Shown in pieces: positions 9,344 to 17,584 of a stretch of 64,000 nt of DNA. The DNA is from Ruegeria sp. 6PALISEP08 (GTDB lineage: Bacteria > Pseudomonadota > Alphaproteobacteria > Rhodobacterales > Rhodobacteraceae): contig NZ_LGXZ01000009.1 in assembly GCF_001238295.1 (NCBI RefSeq), positions 62,001-126,000 on the forward strand. Reading direction: 5' to 3'. A program made the translations under genes and the position numbers. Every line of letters begins with the position of its first letter. Position 1 is the first letter of the stretch. Under the pieces are notes generated by a model. That model was given only the letters and a program-made list of their open reading frames with translations, ran no database searches and had not been told where the DNA came from.

Positions 9344-10132
9344 TTACTTCAGAATTGGCGGATTGTCCGGGTTGCTGCCGGGGACTTCCCGTACCGGCTC
9401 AGCCGCTTGCGACTTGGGCAGGTCAAACCGAAGACCCACCTTGGCCAGCAGCGCGGCGGCGGTCTCATTGGCGGTGAAGAAACCAACATCCATCGCGCCC
9501 GCCTCAATCCCGGAAAAGGTAAGCGCCTCGGACGCGGCCTTGGCCAGAGCGGTCTCGGCCCCGTCAACCACATCGACAAATCCCAACAAATGCCCCTGCG
9601 CGCCAGCCTCTGACTTGGTTGCAACCAAATAGGCCGCGCCGGCCAACCCGCCTGCGGTTGCCAGCTTGGCATCCAAAGCGGTCAGCAAGTTATCAGGCAA
9701 GTCGGAGGGTGGCATGAATTCAGCCAGCTTTTCCTCGACCTCTTGCGGACTGTGTTGCAGCGTTTCAGCCAACCAACCCAAAGCCTCTGCTGGCACCAGC
9801 ATCGAAGATGGCGCCGTTTCCAGATTCAGGCCCAGCCCAATCCCCTGCCCAGCCAGCATCCCTGAAAGAACCCGCCCCGAAAGCGCGACGTAAGGCACGG
9901 GCCGTCCGGCAAACTGCGCCAGCCGCTCTTCTCGGTCGAAGACCAGCACAAAGCGCCCGTCGGCCACGTCGAACAGTTCGGGCGAGATATTCTCGCCCCG
10001 CGCTTCTTCGGTCAGCATCAGAAACAGTTCGCTGTCGGCAAGCCGTTCGAAGAAACGCAGCCGGGCAGCATCACTCTGCGAATCCGCCTGCATCGCGGCA
10101 TGCGCTGTGTCCAACGCTGTGGTTTCAGTCAT
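9344..10132 (-). CDS. SseB family protein
   Basis: A 262-residue soluble protein whose first ~125 residues match the SseB N-terminal domain (FFERLADSELFLMLTEE, DGRFVLVFDREERLAQFAG, VPYVALSGRVLSGML, GLGLNLETAPSSMLVPAEALGWL). The C-terminal half (AYLVATKSEAGAQGHLLGFVDV) resembles the second domain found in such proteins. No enzymatic motif is visible. SseB was named for a role near rhodanese/serine sensitivity in E. coli, but its molecular function is unclear. The start overlaps the stop of the upstream DNA glycosylase gene by 8 nt, so the two are co-transcribed and probably translationally coupled. Confidence 0.82.
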   Translation of the reverse strand: MTETTALDTAHAAMQADSQSDAARLRFFERLADSELFLMLTEEARGENISPELFDVADGRFVLVFDREERLAQFAGRPVPYVALSGRVLSGMLAGQGIGLGLNLETAPSSMLVPAEALGWLAETLQHSPQEVEEKLAEFMPPSDLPDNLLTALDAKLATAGGLAGAAYLVATKSEAGAQGHLLGFVDVVDGAETALAKAASEALTFSGIEAGAMDVGFFTANETAAALLAKVGLRFDLPKSQAAEPVREVPGSNPDNPPILK

Positions 10133-10712
10133 TCAGCACCTCTTGGACCCGCGCACGCAAAACCGGCAGCAGTTCAGCTTCGAACCACGGGTTTTTCTTC
10201 AACCATGCCGTATTGCGCCAGGACGGATGAGGCAAGGCAAAGACCCGCGGCGCATGGTCCTGCCAGCTTTGCACGGTGTTTGTTACAGAACCGCGCGCGC
10301 CAAGGTGGTATTTATGCGCGTGACCTCCGACCAGCACGGTCAGTGGCACCTGACCCAAATCCTGCATCACCCGATCATGCCAGGTCTTGCGGCACAAGGC
10401 GGGCGGCGGAAGGTCAGCGTTGCGGGCATCATATCCGGGAAAGCAGAACGCCATGGGTACAATTGACACACGGTCGCGATCATAGAAGATCGTGTCATCA
10501 ATCCCCAACCAGTGCCGAAGCCTGTCGCCTGACGGGTCGGTAAAGGGCCGCCCAGACTCGTGCACCCGCGCGCCCGGAGCCTGCCCTGCGATCAAAATGG
10601 GCGTGCCAGCACGAAACCAGACGACCGGGCGTGGTTCATGCGCTGTTTCGGTTTGCGCGAACCTGTCAGCACAGAGGCGACAGGTGCGAATTTCGTCGGC
10701 AAGACTGTTCAC
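10125..10712 (-). CDS. Uracil-DNA glycosylase superfamily protein, Fe-S type
   Basis: A 195-residue protein of the UDG superfamily (COG1573-like). Motif A region GQAPGARVHESGRPFTDPSG (from residue 43) corresponds to the GEAPG...GRPF uracil-binding segment of family 4, with Gln replacing Glu. The C-terminal motif LPHPSWRN (from residue 160) is the catalytic/minor-groove loop. Four cysteines at 11, 14, 90 and 107 are spaced like the [4Fe-4S] ligands of family 4/5 enzymes. It presumably removes uracil or other deaminated bases from DNA; the exact base specificity cannot be read from sequence. It is the first gene of a two-gene unit with the SseB-like gene. Confidence 0.84.
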   Translation of the reverse strand: MNSLADEIRTCRLCADRFAQTETAHEPRPVVWFRAGTPILIAGQAPGARVHESGRPFTDPSGDRLRHWLGIDDTIFYDRDRVSIVPMAFCFPGYDARNADLPPPALCRKTWHDRVMQDLGQVPLTVLVGGHAHKYHLGARGSVTNTVQSWQDHAPRVFALPHPSWRNTAWLKKNPWFEAELLPVLRARVQEVLND

Positions 10713-10870
10713 CGGATTTCAAAACCTCTTATGGCCCAAGTGTCACAATCGGGAACATAAGGCCCAACGGTCACACCGCCAATCAGGTTGTCACAGGTTT
10801 TACCGCAACGCATTGATCATTTGTTTCATAATTCGACATAATGTAGCCAACATGGATCGGTAAAAATAAC

Positions 10871-10891
10871 TCTTTCAGGCCGTCTGAAAGA
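10871..10891 (+). promoter_or_regulatory. Hairpin in the leader of the capsule-export operon
   Basis: A perfect 8 bp inverted repeat (TCTTTCAG / CTGAAAGA) with loop GCCGT lies 37 nt upstream of the kpsT-like ATG. It may be an operator or an RNA leader hairpin. Nothing else is recognised in the 215 bp between the divergent glycosylase and kpsT-like genes. Confidence 0.35.
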
Positions 10892-10927
10892 ACGGCAACA
10901 CCACGGAACACGAGCAGCAGGCCCCGA

Positions 10928-11587
10928 ATGTTAGAGTTCGACAATGTCAGCAAGTCCTTCTGGACCGGAACGCGCCGCAAGGTGATTCTGGATCAGGTCT
11001 CGTTCCGGGTCGAGCTGGGTACATCGCTGGGGGTTCTGGCCCCAAACGGCACCGGAAAAACTACACTTATCAACATGATGGCCGGCCTGGAAAAAGCCGA
11101 CGAAGGCGTGATCCGCCGCGAGTGTCGTGTGTCTTTTCCGATGGGGTTCACCGGCGGCGTGTCGGGAAAACTGTCAGCGCTTGAGAACGCGCGCTACATA
11201 GCCAAGATCTACGGAATGGACCCGGATTATATCGAAGCCTATTGCAAATGGCTCTGCGGGTTGGGCGAGTATTTTGATCAGCCGCTTGCGACCTATTCCT
11301 CGGGGATGCGATCGCGGTTCACATTTTCTTTGATGCTGGCGCTGGATTTCGACATGTATCTGATCGACGAAGGGATGCCCGCGACAACGGATGTCGAGTT
11401 CAACGAAAAGGCCGGGTCCATCCTGAAAGAAAGATTACGGACCACAACGCTGGTCATCGTATCGCACAGCCCGACTGTGTTGGAGAAATTCGCTCAGCAA
11501 GCCGCCGTTTTGCTGGACGGGCAATTGTACATGTTTGACTCCTTGGAAGAGGCTAAGCAGCTATATGACTACGAAACCCAAGGTTAG
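10928..11587 (+). CDS. kpsT: Capsule polysaccharide export ABC ATPase, KpsT-like
   Basis: A 219-residue ATPase of the polysaccharide-export (KpsT/Wzt, ABC-2) class. The P-loop is APNGTGKTT (residues 38-46), with Ala where most family members have Gly. The signature is YSSGMRSR (123-130), Walker B is MYLIDEGM with Asp147/Glu148, and the switch His is in VIVSHSP. It would energise export of a group-2-type capsule or similar glycan. The next gene encodes a KpsE/Wzz-like partner and overlaps it by 23 nt. No KpsM permease gene is present nearby, which is unusual; the permease may lie elsewhere on the genome. Confidence 0.88.
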   Translation: MLEFDNVSKSFWTGTRRKVILDQVSFRVELGTSLGVLAPNGTGKTTLINMMAGLEKADEGVIRRECRVSFPMGFTGGVSGKLSALENARYIAKIYGMDPDYIEAYCKWLCGLGEYFDQPLATYSSGMRSRFTFSLMLALDFDMYLIDEGMPATTDVEFNEKAGSILKERLRTTTLVIVSHSPTVLEKFAQQAAVLLDGQLYMFDSLEEAKQLYDYETQG

Positions 11588-13148
11588 AAAGTACAGCTGG
11601 CGCCGTAACAACCAGGCCGAAGGTTCGGCCGAGGCGCGGGCCGATGCAATCTCGCGCATTCGCAACGCAACGCAGGGACAAGCCCCCGTGGATGAGGCGC
11701 AGCCCGGCAAGCAGCTGGACGACATCAAACGCGAGGGCCTGACAGGACGGCAATTGCGCATCGCGCGACGGCTAGCGCAGAAACATGGGCTGGCTGCGAC
11801 CTCGGATTATGATGCCGTACGGCTGCTGCGCAAGAAAGGCATCGACCCGTTCCAGCGCACAAATCTGCTGGACCTCGCTGCGGCCAAACCCTCGACTCAA
11901 AGCGACGACAAGGGCCCCAACGACAAGGTTAGCATAAAGCTGCCGCAGGCCGTGGGTGCTAAGAAAACCAATCTGCCGGGCCCCGAGCTCAGCCCGGCTG
12001 AACGGCGCAACCTAGAGATTGGGGAAATCCAGAAAGACATTGCGCGCAGACGCCAACGCAAACTGTTTGCCTTGTTTGCCCGTCTGGCCGTTTTTGTCTT
12101 TCTGCCGACCTTTGTCGTGGGGTTCTATTTCTACCGCATCGCCACCCCGATGTATGCCAGCGATTCTGAGTTTTTGATCCTGCAGGCAGATGGCGGGCCG
12201 GGCAGTGTCGGTGGCTTGCTGGCCGGGACGCAATTTGCGACCACTCAGGATTCCATTTCAGTTCAGTCTTTCCTGGAATCGAAAGAAGCGTTGTTGCTGC
12301 TGGACCGCGATGCCGGGTTTTCGGAGGTCTTCAAACAGGACTGGATCGATCCGATCCAGAGACTGGCACCTGATGCAACACTGGAAGACGCCTATAAGCT
12401 GTTCAAACGTATGATCACCATCGGCTATGATCCAACCGAAGGGGTCATCCGGATGGAGGTCGCCGCCCCAGATGCGCAAACCGCAACCGAGTTCTCGGAA
12501 CGTTTGATCTCTTACTCCGAGAACCGGGTGAATGCCCTGTCCGGCAAGAAGCGCGAAGATCAGATGCGCGATGCATTGGAAAGTTTTGAGGCCGCGCAGG
12601 AAGCACGCAAAGAGGCGCAGGAAGAACTGATTGAGCTTCAGCTTCAGGGCGCGGTGCTGGACCCGGAAAACGTGATCGCCAGTTTGCGAAGCCGAATCAA
12701 CGAGATCGAGGTGCTGGTTCAGGACAAGGAGCTTGAGCTTGCGGCCCTGCTGGACAATCTGCGTCCGAACAAAGCCAAAGTTGATGGTGTTCAGGCCGAC
12801 ATCGCCCGGCTGGAAAAAGTGCTGGAGGAGCTGAATGCCGAAATGCAGGATGCCTCAGACGGCGAAAACTCGCTGGCCCGCTTGAGCGTGCGAATACAGA
12901 TTGCTCAGGCTGATCTGACGACGCGTGACATGATGCTGCAAACCGCAATGCAGCAAATGGAAGCCACCCGATCTGAAGCGAACCGGCAGGTGCGATATCT
13001 GACCGTCTCGGTGAACCCTATTCCCAGTCAGGAACCCAGCTATCCGCGCAAGTTCGAAAATACGATTTTGGCATTCCTGTTGTTTGCTGGTATCTACCTC
13101 ATGATCTCGCTTACCGCGTCGGTCCTTCGTGAACAGGTATCCTCATAA
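11565..13148 (+). CDS. kpsE: Capsule polysaccharide export inner-membrane protein, KpsE/Wzz-like
   Basis: A 527-residue protein from the ATG at 11565 (GAGG upstream), nested in the end of the ATPase gene. It has a ~165-residue polar cytoplasmic N-terminus (GRQLRIARRLAQKHGL, a basic KDIARRRQRK stretch), TM1 at about 167-190, a large periplasmic region with long heptad-like helices (about 340-470, rich in Glu/Ala/Leu), and a second TM near the C-terminus (TILAFLLFAGIYLMISL). This is the KpsE/polysaccharide co-polymerase topology. The N-terminal extension is absent from E. coli KpsE (about 380 residues). It likely couples the ATPase to periplasmic export components. Confidence 0.85.
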   Translation: MTTKPKVRKYSWRRNNQAEGSAEARADAISRIRNATQGQAPVDEAQPGKQLDDIKREGLTGRQLRIARRLAQKHGLAATSDYDAVRLLRKKGIDPFQRTNLLDLAAAKPSTQSDDKGPNDKVSIKLPQAVGAKKTNLPGPELSPAERRNLEIGEIQKDIARRRQRKLFALFARLAVFVFLPTFVVGFYFYRIATPMYASDSEFLILQADGGPGSVGGLLAGTQFATTQDSISVQSFLESKEALLLLDRDAGFSEVFKQDWIDPIQRLAPDATLEDAYKLFKRMITIGYDPTEGVIRMEVAAPDAQTATEFSERLISYSENRVNALSGKKREDQMRDALESFEAAQEARKEAQEELIELQLQGAVLDPENVIASLRSRINEIEVLVQDKELELAALLDNLRPNKAKVDGVQADIARLEKVLEELNAEMQDASDGENSLARLSVRIQIAQADLTTRDMMLQTAMQQMEATRSEANRQVRYLTVSVNPIPSQEPSYPRKFENTILAFLLFAGIYLMISLTASVLREQVSS

Positions 13149-13152
13149 GACC

Positions 13153-13986
13153 ATGAAACATGTAAAAATCTCCGACCATACAGTCGGCAACGACCTTCCG
13201 CTGACCATCATTGCCGGCCCTTGTCAGCTGGAAACGGCAGACCATGCGCAAATGATTGCGGGAAAAATGAAAGAAGCCTGCGATGCGGCTGGTGCGCAGT
13301 ATGTGTTCAAGGCGTCTTATGACAAGGCCAACCGGACCTCGCTGTCTGGCAAGCGCGGCATGGGAATCGACGCGGGGTTGCAGGTACTGGATGATATCCG
13401 CAAGACGATGGGCATCCCTGTTCTCACTGATGTTCACACCGAGGCACAATGCGCCATCGCGGCCGAGGCTGTGGATGTACTGCAGATCCCAGCGTTTCTG
13501 TGCCGTCAGACCGACATGTTGCTGGCTGCGGGGGAAAGCGGTAAGGCCGTTAACGTCAAGAAAGGCCAGTTTCTTGCTCCTTGGGAGATGACGAATATTG
13601 TCGACAAGGTCGAAAGCACCGGAAACCAGAACATCCTGCTGACCGAACGCGGCACCTCGTTTGGGTATAACACCTTGGTGGCTGACATGCGTGGCCTGCC
13701 CCAGATGGCAAAGACCGGCTATCCTGTGGTCATGGATGCAACACATTCGGTACAGCAACCCGGTGGCAAAGGTGGCTCGTCCGGTGGACAACGTGAGTTT
13801 GCGCCTGTTATGGCCCGAGCGGCCGTTTCGCTGGGTATTGGCGCTGTTTTCATTGAAACGCATCAGGACCCTGACACCGCGCCTTCGGACGGTCCCAACA
13901 TGATCCCGTTGGACCAGATGCCCCAACTCGTTGACACACTGATGCGCTTTGATGCGCTGGCCAAAGCGAATCCTATTCAGATCTAA
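13153..13986 (+). CDS. kdsA: 3-deoxy-8-phosphooctulonate (Kdo-8-P) synthase KdsA
   Basis: Condenses phosphoenolpyruvate with arabinose-5-phosphate to give Kdo-8-phosphate, used for LPS and Kdo-containing capsules. It is 277 residues from the ATG at 13153 (family about 275-285); the GTG at 13129 would overlap the previous gene and is less likely. Motifs: IIAGPCQLE, VFKASYDKANRTS, PVLTDVHTEAQC, IPAFLCRQTD, VNVKKGQF, TERGTSFGYNTLV, MDATHSVQQPGG and FIETHQDP. It starts 4 nt after kpsE stops, with no clear ribosome site of its own. Linkage to export genes suggests a surface polysaccharide using Kdo. Confidence 0.95.
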   Translation: MKHVKISDHTVGNDLPLTIIAGPCQLETADHAQMIAGKMKEACDAAGAQYVFKASYDKANRTSLSGKRGMGIDAGLQVLDDIRKTMGIPVLTDVHTEAQCAIAAEAVDVLQIPAFLCRQTDMLLAAGESGKAVNVKKGQFLAPWEMTNIVDKVESTGNQNILLTERGTSFGYNTLVADMRGLPQMAKTGYPVVMDATHSVQQPGGKGGSSGGQREFAPVMARAAVSLGIGAVFIETHQDPDTAPSDGPNMIPLDQMPQLVDTLMRFDALAKANPIQI

Positions 13987-14001
13987 AGATTGAGACCCGT
14001 T

Positions 14002-15498
14002 ATGACCAAACCCCTCCCCGAGGTGACCCCAAACACCTGGAGCTTTCTGCGCGACGCGATGATCAAACCCACCGGGTTTCGCGAATATGACGCTCGCTGG
14101 AAGTACCCTGAAGAGATCAACTTGCCCGGAATGACCGCACTGGGCCTGGGGCTGGGCACCCAGATGCGCAGGCGAGGGATCGAGCCCGTGATCGCCGTTG
14201 GCAATGACTATCGCGATTACTCGCTGGCAATCAAAAACGCGCTGATCCTTGGTCTGATGCAGGCCGGTATCCGCGTGAAAGATATTGGTCCCGCGCTGAG
14301 CCCTATGGCCTATTTCGCGCAGTTTCATCTGGACGTGCCCGCCGTGGCCATGGTCACTGCCAGCCACAACCCCAACGGCTGGACCGGTGTAAAAATGGGC
14401 TTTGACCGTCCTTTGACTCATGGCCCGGACGAAATGTCGGAACTGCGTGACATCGTTTTGAACGGCGAAGGGCAGCCCCATGAGGGCGGCTCGTATGAGT
14501 TCGTTGAAGGCGTAAAAGAAGCCTATATCGACGACCTGGTGGGCGACTTCAAAATGTCCCGCCCGCTGAAAGTGGTTTGTGCCACTGGCAATGGTACTGC
14601 CTCGGCCTTTGCGCCCGAGATTTTCGAGCGGATCGGGGTCGAAGTCGTGCCCAGCCACAATCGGCTGGACTATACCTTCCCCAATTACAACCCGAACCCC
14701 GAAGCGTTGGAGATGTTGCACGACATGGCCGCCACGGTGAAATCCAGCGGCGCCGATATGGCGCTGGGGTTTGACGGGGACGGCGACCGCTGCGGTGTTG
14801 TCGATGACGAAGGTGAAGAGATTTTCGCCGACAAGGTGGGCGTGATCATGGCCCGCGATCTGGCCAAGCTGTACCCCGGATCGACCTTTGTCGCGGATGT
14901 GAAATCCACCGGTTTGTTTGCCAGCGACCCAGAATTGCAGGCTTTGGGCGTCAAGGTGGATTACTGGAAAACTGGCCACAGCCACATGAAACGGCGGGTC
15001 AAGGAAATCGACGCGCTGGCCGGGTTCGAAAAGTCAGGCCACTATTTCTTGGCCGAGCCGGTCGGGCGCGGATATGACTGCGGTATGCGCGTGGCGGTCG
15101 AGATCTGCAAACTGATGGACCGCAACGCGGGTCAGAGCATGTCGGACCTGCGCAAGGCGCTGCCCAAGACCTGGTCGACCCCCACCATGTCACCCTATGC
15201 CGCGGATACCGAGAAATACGATATCCTCAAGCGTCTGGTCGACAAGCTGGTTGCCAAAGGTGAGGCGGGCGAGTCCCTCGCAGGCCGTTCGATCAAAGAG
15301 GTTGTCACCGTGAACGGCGCACGCGTCATTCTGGACAATGGCAGTTGGGGGCTGGTACGGGCCTCGTCCAACACCCCCAATCTGGTGGTTGTCTGTGAAA
15401 GCAGCGAAAGCGAGGCTGAGATGCGCGCGATCTTTGCCGATATCGACGCCGTCATCCGGACCGAGCCCGGCGTTGGCGACTACGACCAGACCATCTGA
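14002..15498 (+). CDS. Phosphomannomutase/phosphoglucomutase (alpha-D-phosphohexomutase)
   Basis: A 498-residue phosphohexomutase from the ATG at 14002 (the TTG at 13990 is less likely). The phosphoserine loop is TASHNPNGW with Ser121, the metal loop is DGDGD at 258-262, the sugar-binding GFEKSGHYF motif is present, and a C-terminal phosphate-binding segment lies around NGSWGLVRASSNTPNL. It interconverts hexose 1- and 6-phosphates (mannose and/or glucose) to feed nucleotide sugars. It starts 15 nt after kdsA, so it belongs to the same surface-glycan operon. Mannose versus glucose preference cannot be told from sequence alone. A GC-rich hairpin follows. Confidence 0.93.
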   Translation: MTKPLPEVTPNTWSFLRDAMIKPTGFREYDARWKYPEEINLPGMTALGLGLGTQMRRRGIEPVIAVGNDYRDYSLAIKNALILGLMQAGIRVKDIGPALSPMAYFAQFHLDVPAVAMVTASHNPNGWTGVKMGFDRPLTHGPDEMSELRDIVLNGEGQPHEGGSYEFVEGVKEAYIDDLVGDFKMSRPLKVVCATGNGTASAFAPEIFERIGVEVVPSHNRLDYTFPNYNPNPEALEMLHDMAATVKSSGADMALGFDGDGDRCGVVDDEGEEIFADKVGVIMARDLAKLYPGSTFVADVKSTGLFASDPELQALGVKVDYWKTGHSHMKRRVKEIDALAGFEKSGHYFLAEPVGRGYDCGMRVAVEICKLMDRNAGQSMSDLRKALPKTWSTPTMSPYAADTEKYDILKRLVDKLVAKGEAGESLAGRSIKEVVTVNGARVILDNGSWGLVRASSNTPNLVVVCESSESEAEMRAIFADIDAVIRTEPGVGDYDQTI

Positions 15499-15505
15499 AG
15501 ATAAT

Positions 15506-15533
15506 GGCTTGGGGCATCTCCACGCCCCAAGCC
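15506..15533. terminator. Hairpin between convergent phosphohexomutase and AsmA genes
   Basis: A perfect 10 bp stem (GGCTTGGGGC / GCCCCAAGCC) with an 8 nt loop. It lacks a T tract. It lies between two convergent stops and probably ends transcription from both sides. Confidence 0.6.
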
Positions 15534-15543
15534 CATCGGTTGC

Positions 15544-17499
15544 TCAATCGCCGCCAAACAGCTTGAGCAGACCTTTCTTTGCCTCTTCTTCAAGCTTGTT
15601 CTTCAGCGCATCTTCGATCTGATCGCTGTCGGTGATGGTCGTATCCAATTCATTCCCGACCTTCTCAAAGACCTTCTGCTTGGCGTCGTCTTCCAGCTCC
15701 TTGACCTTCACATCTGCCGCCGCCTCGATGACCTTGGTCAGGTCTGGCTTGATCGACGGGTTGCTCCACGGACCAACGATGCGTACCGGCACTGAAATTC
15801 CCTGTCCGGAATTGGCCCGAAGCGCCACGGGTGTGAAAATGTAGTCAATATCCCGTGCGCCCAGCCCAATCTTGCCCGCCCCATCAGCGCGGTAGTTCTT
15901 CAGCGACATGAGCAGATCGTTGTTTGTCAAGACACCCTGATCCATGGTGAAGCTTCCAGTCAGGCTGTTGAAAACGGTTGTTCCGCCCGATCCGGCCCCC
16001 TGCCCCATCAGGCGGTCCAGATCAAAACCGGATATTACACCTGTCCCGACATCCAGATTTCCCTTGCCGCTGAGGGAGCGCATGATCTGATCCTCAGACT
16101 GGCCAACGCCCAGAAACTCCAAACTTCCCGCAGCCGTGCCCGACAGACGTTCAACCCCGGCCAGTGTGGTCAGCGCCTGTTTCAGATCCATCCCATTAGC
16201 TTTGATGTTGCCGCCCACGGACAGACCGTTGCGATTGTTGGCAATCACCTGCCCGCTCAGCTGACCCGCAAACAACGTGGCCGGGTGCATTTCCAGCACC
16301 GCGCGTGATCGATCCAGCGACAGTGTCAGATCACTTTTGCCAAATGTCATGCCCGGAACGGCGATCGAGTTTGCCGTCAAACGGATTTTGCCGTTCGCCA
16401 GTGCCAAAGCGGATGCATCAATTGGTTCTTGCGACCACCCGTCCGCTGCCGGTGCACTTGGCGGCGACGCATCGCCCTGGGTAGGCTCTGTTTCAGAAAT
16501 CCGCGAAAGATCCAGATCACCCGCATCCAGCCGCGCCACGATCTGTGGAGGATCCGAGATAGTGATATCCGCCTCTCCCACGAATCGGTTGTCATCCAGT
16601 TGCGCGGTCATATCCCGCAAGGAAATCCGGCCATCCTTGGTATAAGTCATATGCGCAGCGATATTTGCCTCAGTACCCAGCCCCAGCGGGATGTGCACAC
16701 CGGTCTGACCAAGAGCGCCGAACATCTTCTCACTATTCCGCGCCACAACCTTGGTGGTTCCGTCCATTTCACCGGCCAGATTAACTCGACCGTCAAAACC
16801 AATCTCGCCCCCCGGCGCAGTCAAAGCCAGTTCCAAGGCGGTCACATCCCCATTGGAAAATGCGGGAAGGTCCGGAATTTTCAGATCCACTTCGACGGCC
16901 CCTCCGGGCACCGCCATTGTGGCCTGCATGATCATGGGGGCTGCGACCTGGGGCCAACTTGCAGACACTGTCACACCAGAGAAATCCATCTGTGTCACAC
17001 CGTTCTCTACGTAAATCAGCCGCGCGTCGGTCAACTCCAGTTGGTCCAGGGTGACCTCACCTGCTGGCTCTGCAGGCGCAACGCCCCCAGCCGTGCCAGC
17101 AACCGGGGTAGTCGCCGGTGCGCCAAGTTCCCAATTAACGCGACCCTCTGATTGCTCTAACCGCAGGACAGGGTTGTCTGCAAATACGCGTTTGATCCTC
17201 AGATCGCCGTTCCACAACGCGGCGGCGTCTACGCCTACGGCAAGGCTGTCTGCGCTCAGCATCGGCTCGGGTCCAGCCCAGCTGGCGTTTCCGAACCGCA
17301 CCGGACCAGTTTCCATACCCAGCACAGGCCAGAAGGACAGGCGCACGTCACCGCTCAACGTCAGATCCCGCCCGGTTTGCGCCTTTACTTGCTCTGCCAG
17401 GATCGCGCCCAGTTTGTCCCCGGGCATCAGCAGCAGCGCACCGATTACCAGCCCGACCACCGCCACAACAACAAACAGGATGCGCATCACCCACTTCAT
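15544..17499 (-). CDS. AsmA family protein
   Basis: A 651-residue protein from the ATG at 17499, preceded by GGAGAG; the in-frame extension to 17556 is rejected. One N-terminal TM helix (WVMRILFVVVAVVGLVIGAL) anchors a long periplasmic beta-rich body. The AsmA N-terminal pattern is clear (LAEQVKAQTGRDLTLSGDVR, then GPVRFGNASW). The C-terminal AsmA domain includes GSLEFLGVGQS, SLSGKGNLDVGTGVISGFDL and LTGSFTMDQGVLTNNDL. The family consists of bridge-like lipid-transfer proteins affecting outer-membrane assembly. The last ~45 residues are charged and helical (VKVKELEDDAKQKVFEKVG). It is divergent from rimO. Confidence 0.9.
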   Translation of the reverse strand: MKWVMRILFVVVAVVGLVIGALLLMPGDKLGAILAEQVKAQTGRDLTLSGDVRLSFWPVLGMETGPVRFGNASWAGPEPMLSADSLAVGVDAAALWNGDLRIKRVFADNPVLRLEQSEGRVNWELGAPATTPVAGTAGGVAPAEPAGEVTLDQLELTDARLIYVENGVTQMDFSGVTVSASWPQVAAPMIMQATMAVPGGAVEVDLKIPDLPAFSNGDVTALELALTAPGGEIGFDGRVNLAGEMDGTTKVVARNSEKMFGALGQTGVHIPLGLGTEANIAAHMTYTKDGRISLRDMTAQLDDNRFVGEADITISDPPQIVARLDAGDLDLSRISETEPTQGDASPPSAPAADGWSQEPIDASALALANGKIRLTANSIAVPGMTFGKSDLTLSLDRSRAVLEMHPATLFAGQLSGQVIANNRNGLSVGGNIKANGMDLKQALTTLAGVERLSGTAAGSLEFLGVGQSEDQIMRSLSGKGNLDVGTGVISGFDLDRLMGQGAGSGGTTVFNSLTGSFTMDQGVLTNNDLLMSLKNYRADGAGKIGLGARDIDYIFTPVALRANSGQGISVPVRIVGPWSNPSIKPDLTKVIEAAADVKVKELEDDAKQKVFEKVGNELDTTITDSDQIEDALKNKLEEEAKKGLLKLFGGD

Positions 17500-17584
17500 G
17501 ATCTGCTCTCCGCCTTTTGGCTTATCTTTGCCATGATCATTCAAATCACACGTCACATTTGCAAGGGGAAGCGTTCCCCACTAT

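Noticed and set aside
13111-14985. 624-codon open frame on the minus strand
   Set aside because: Exactly antisense to kdsA and the phosphohexomutase gene, which carry complete catalytic motifs. A high-GC shadow frame.
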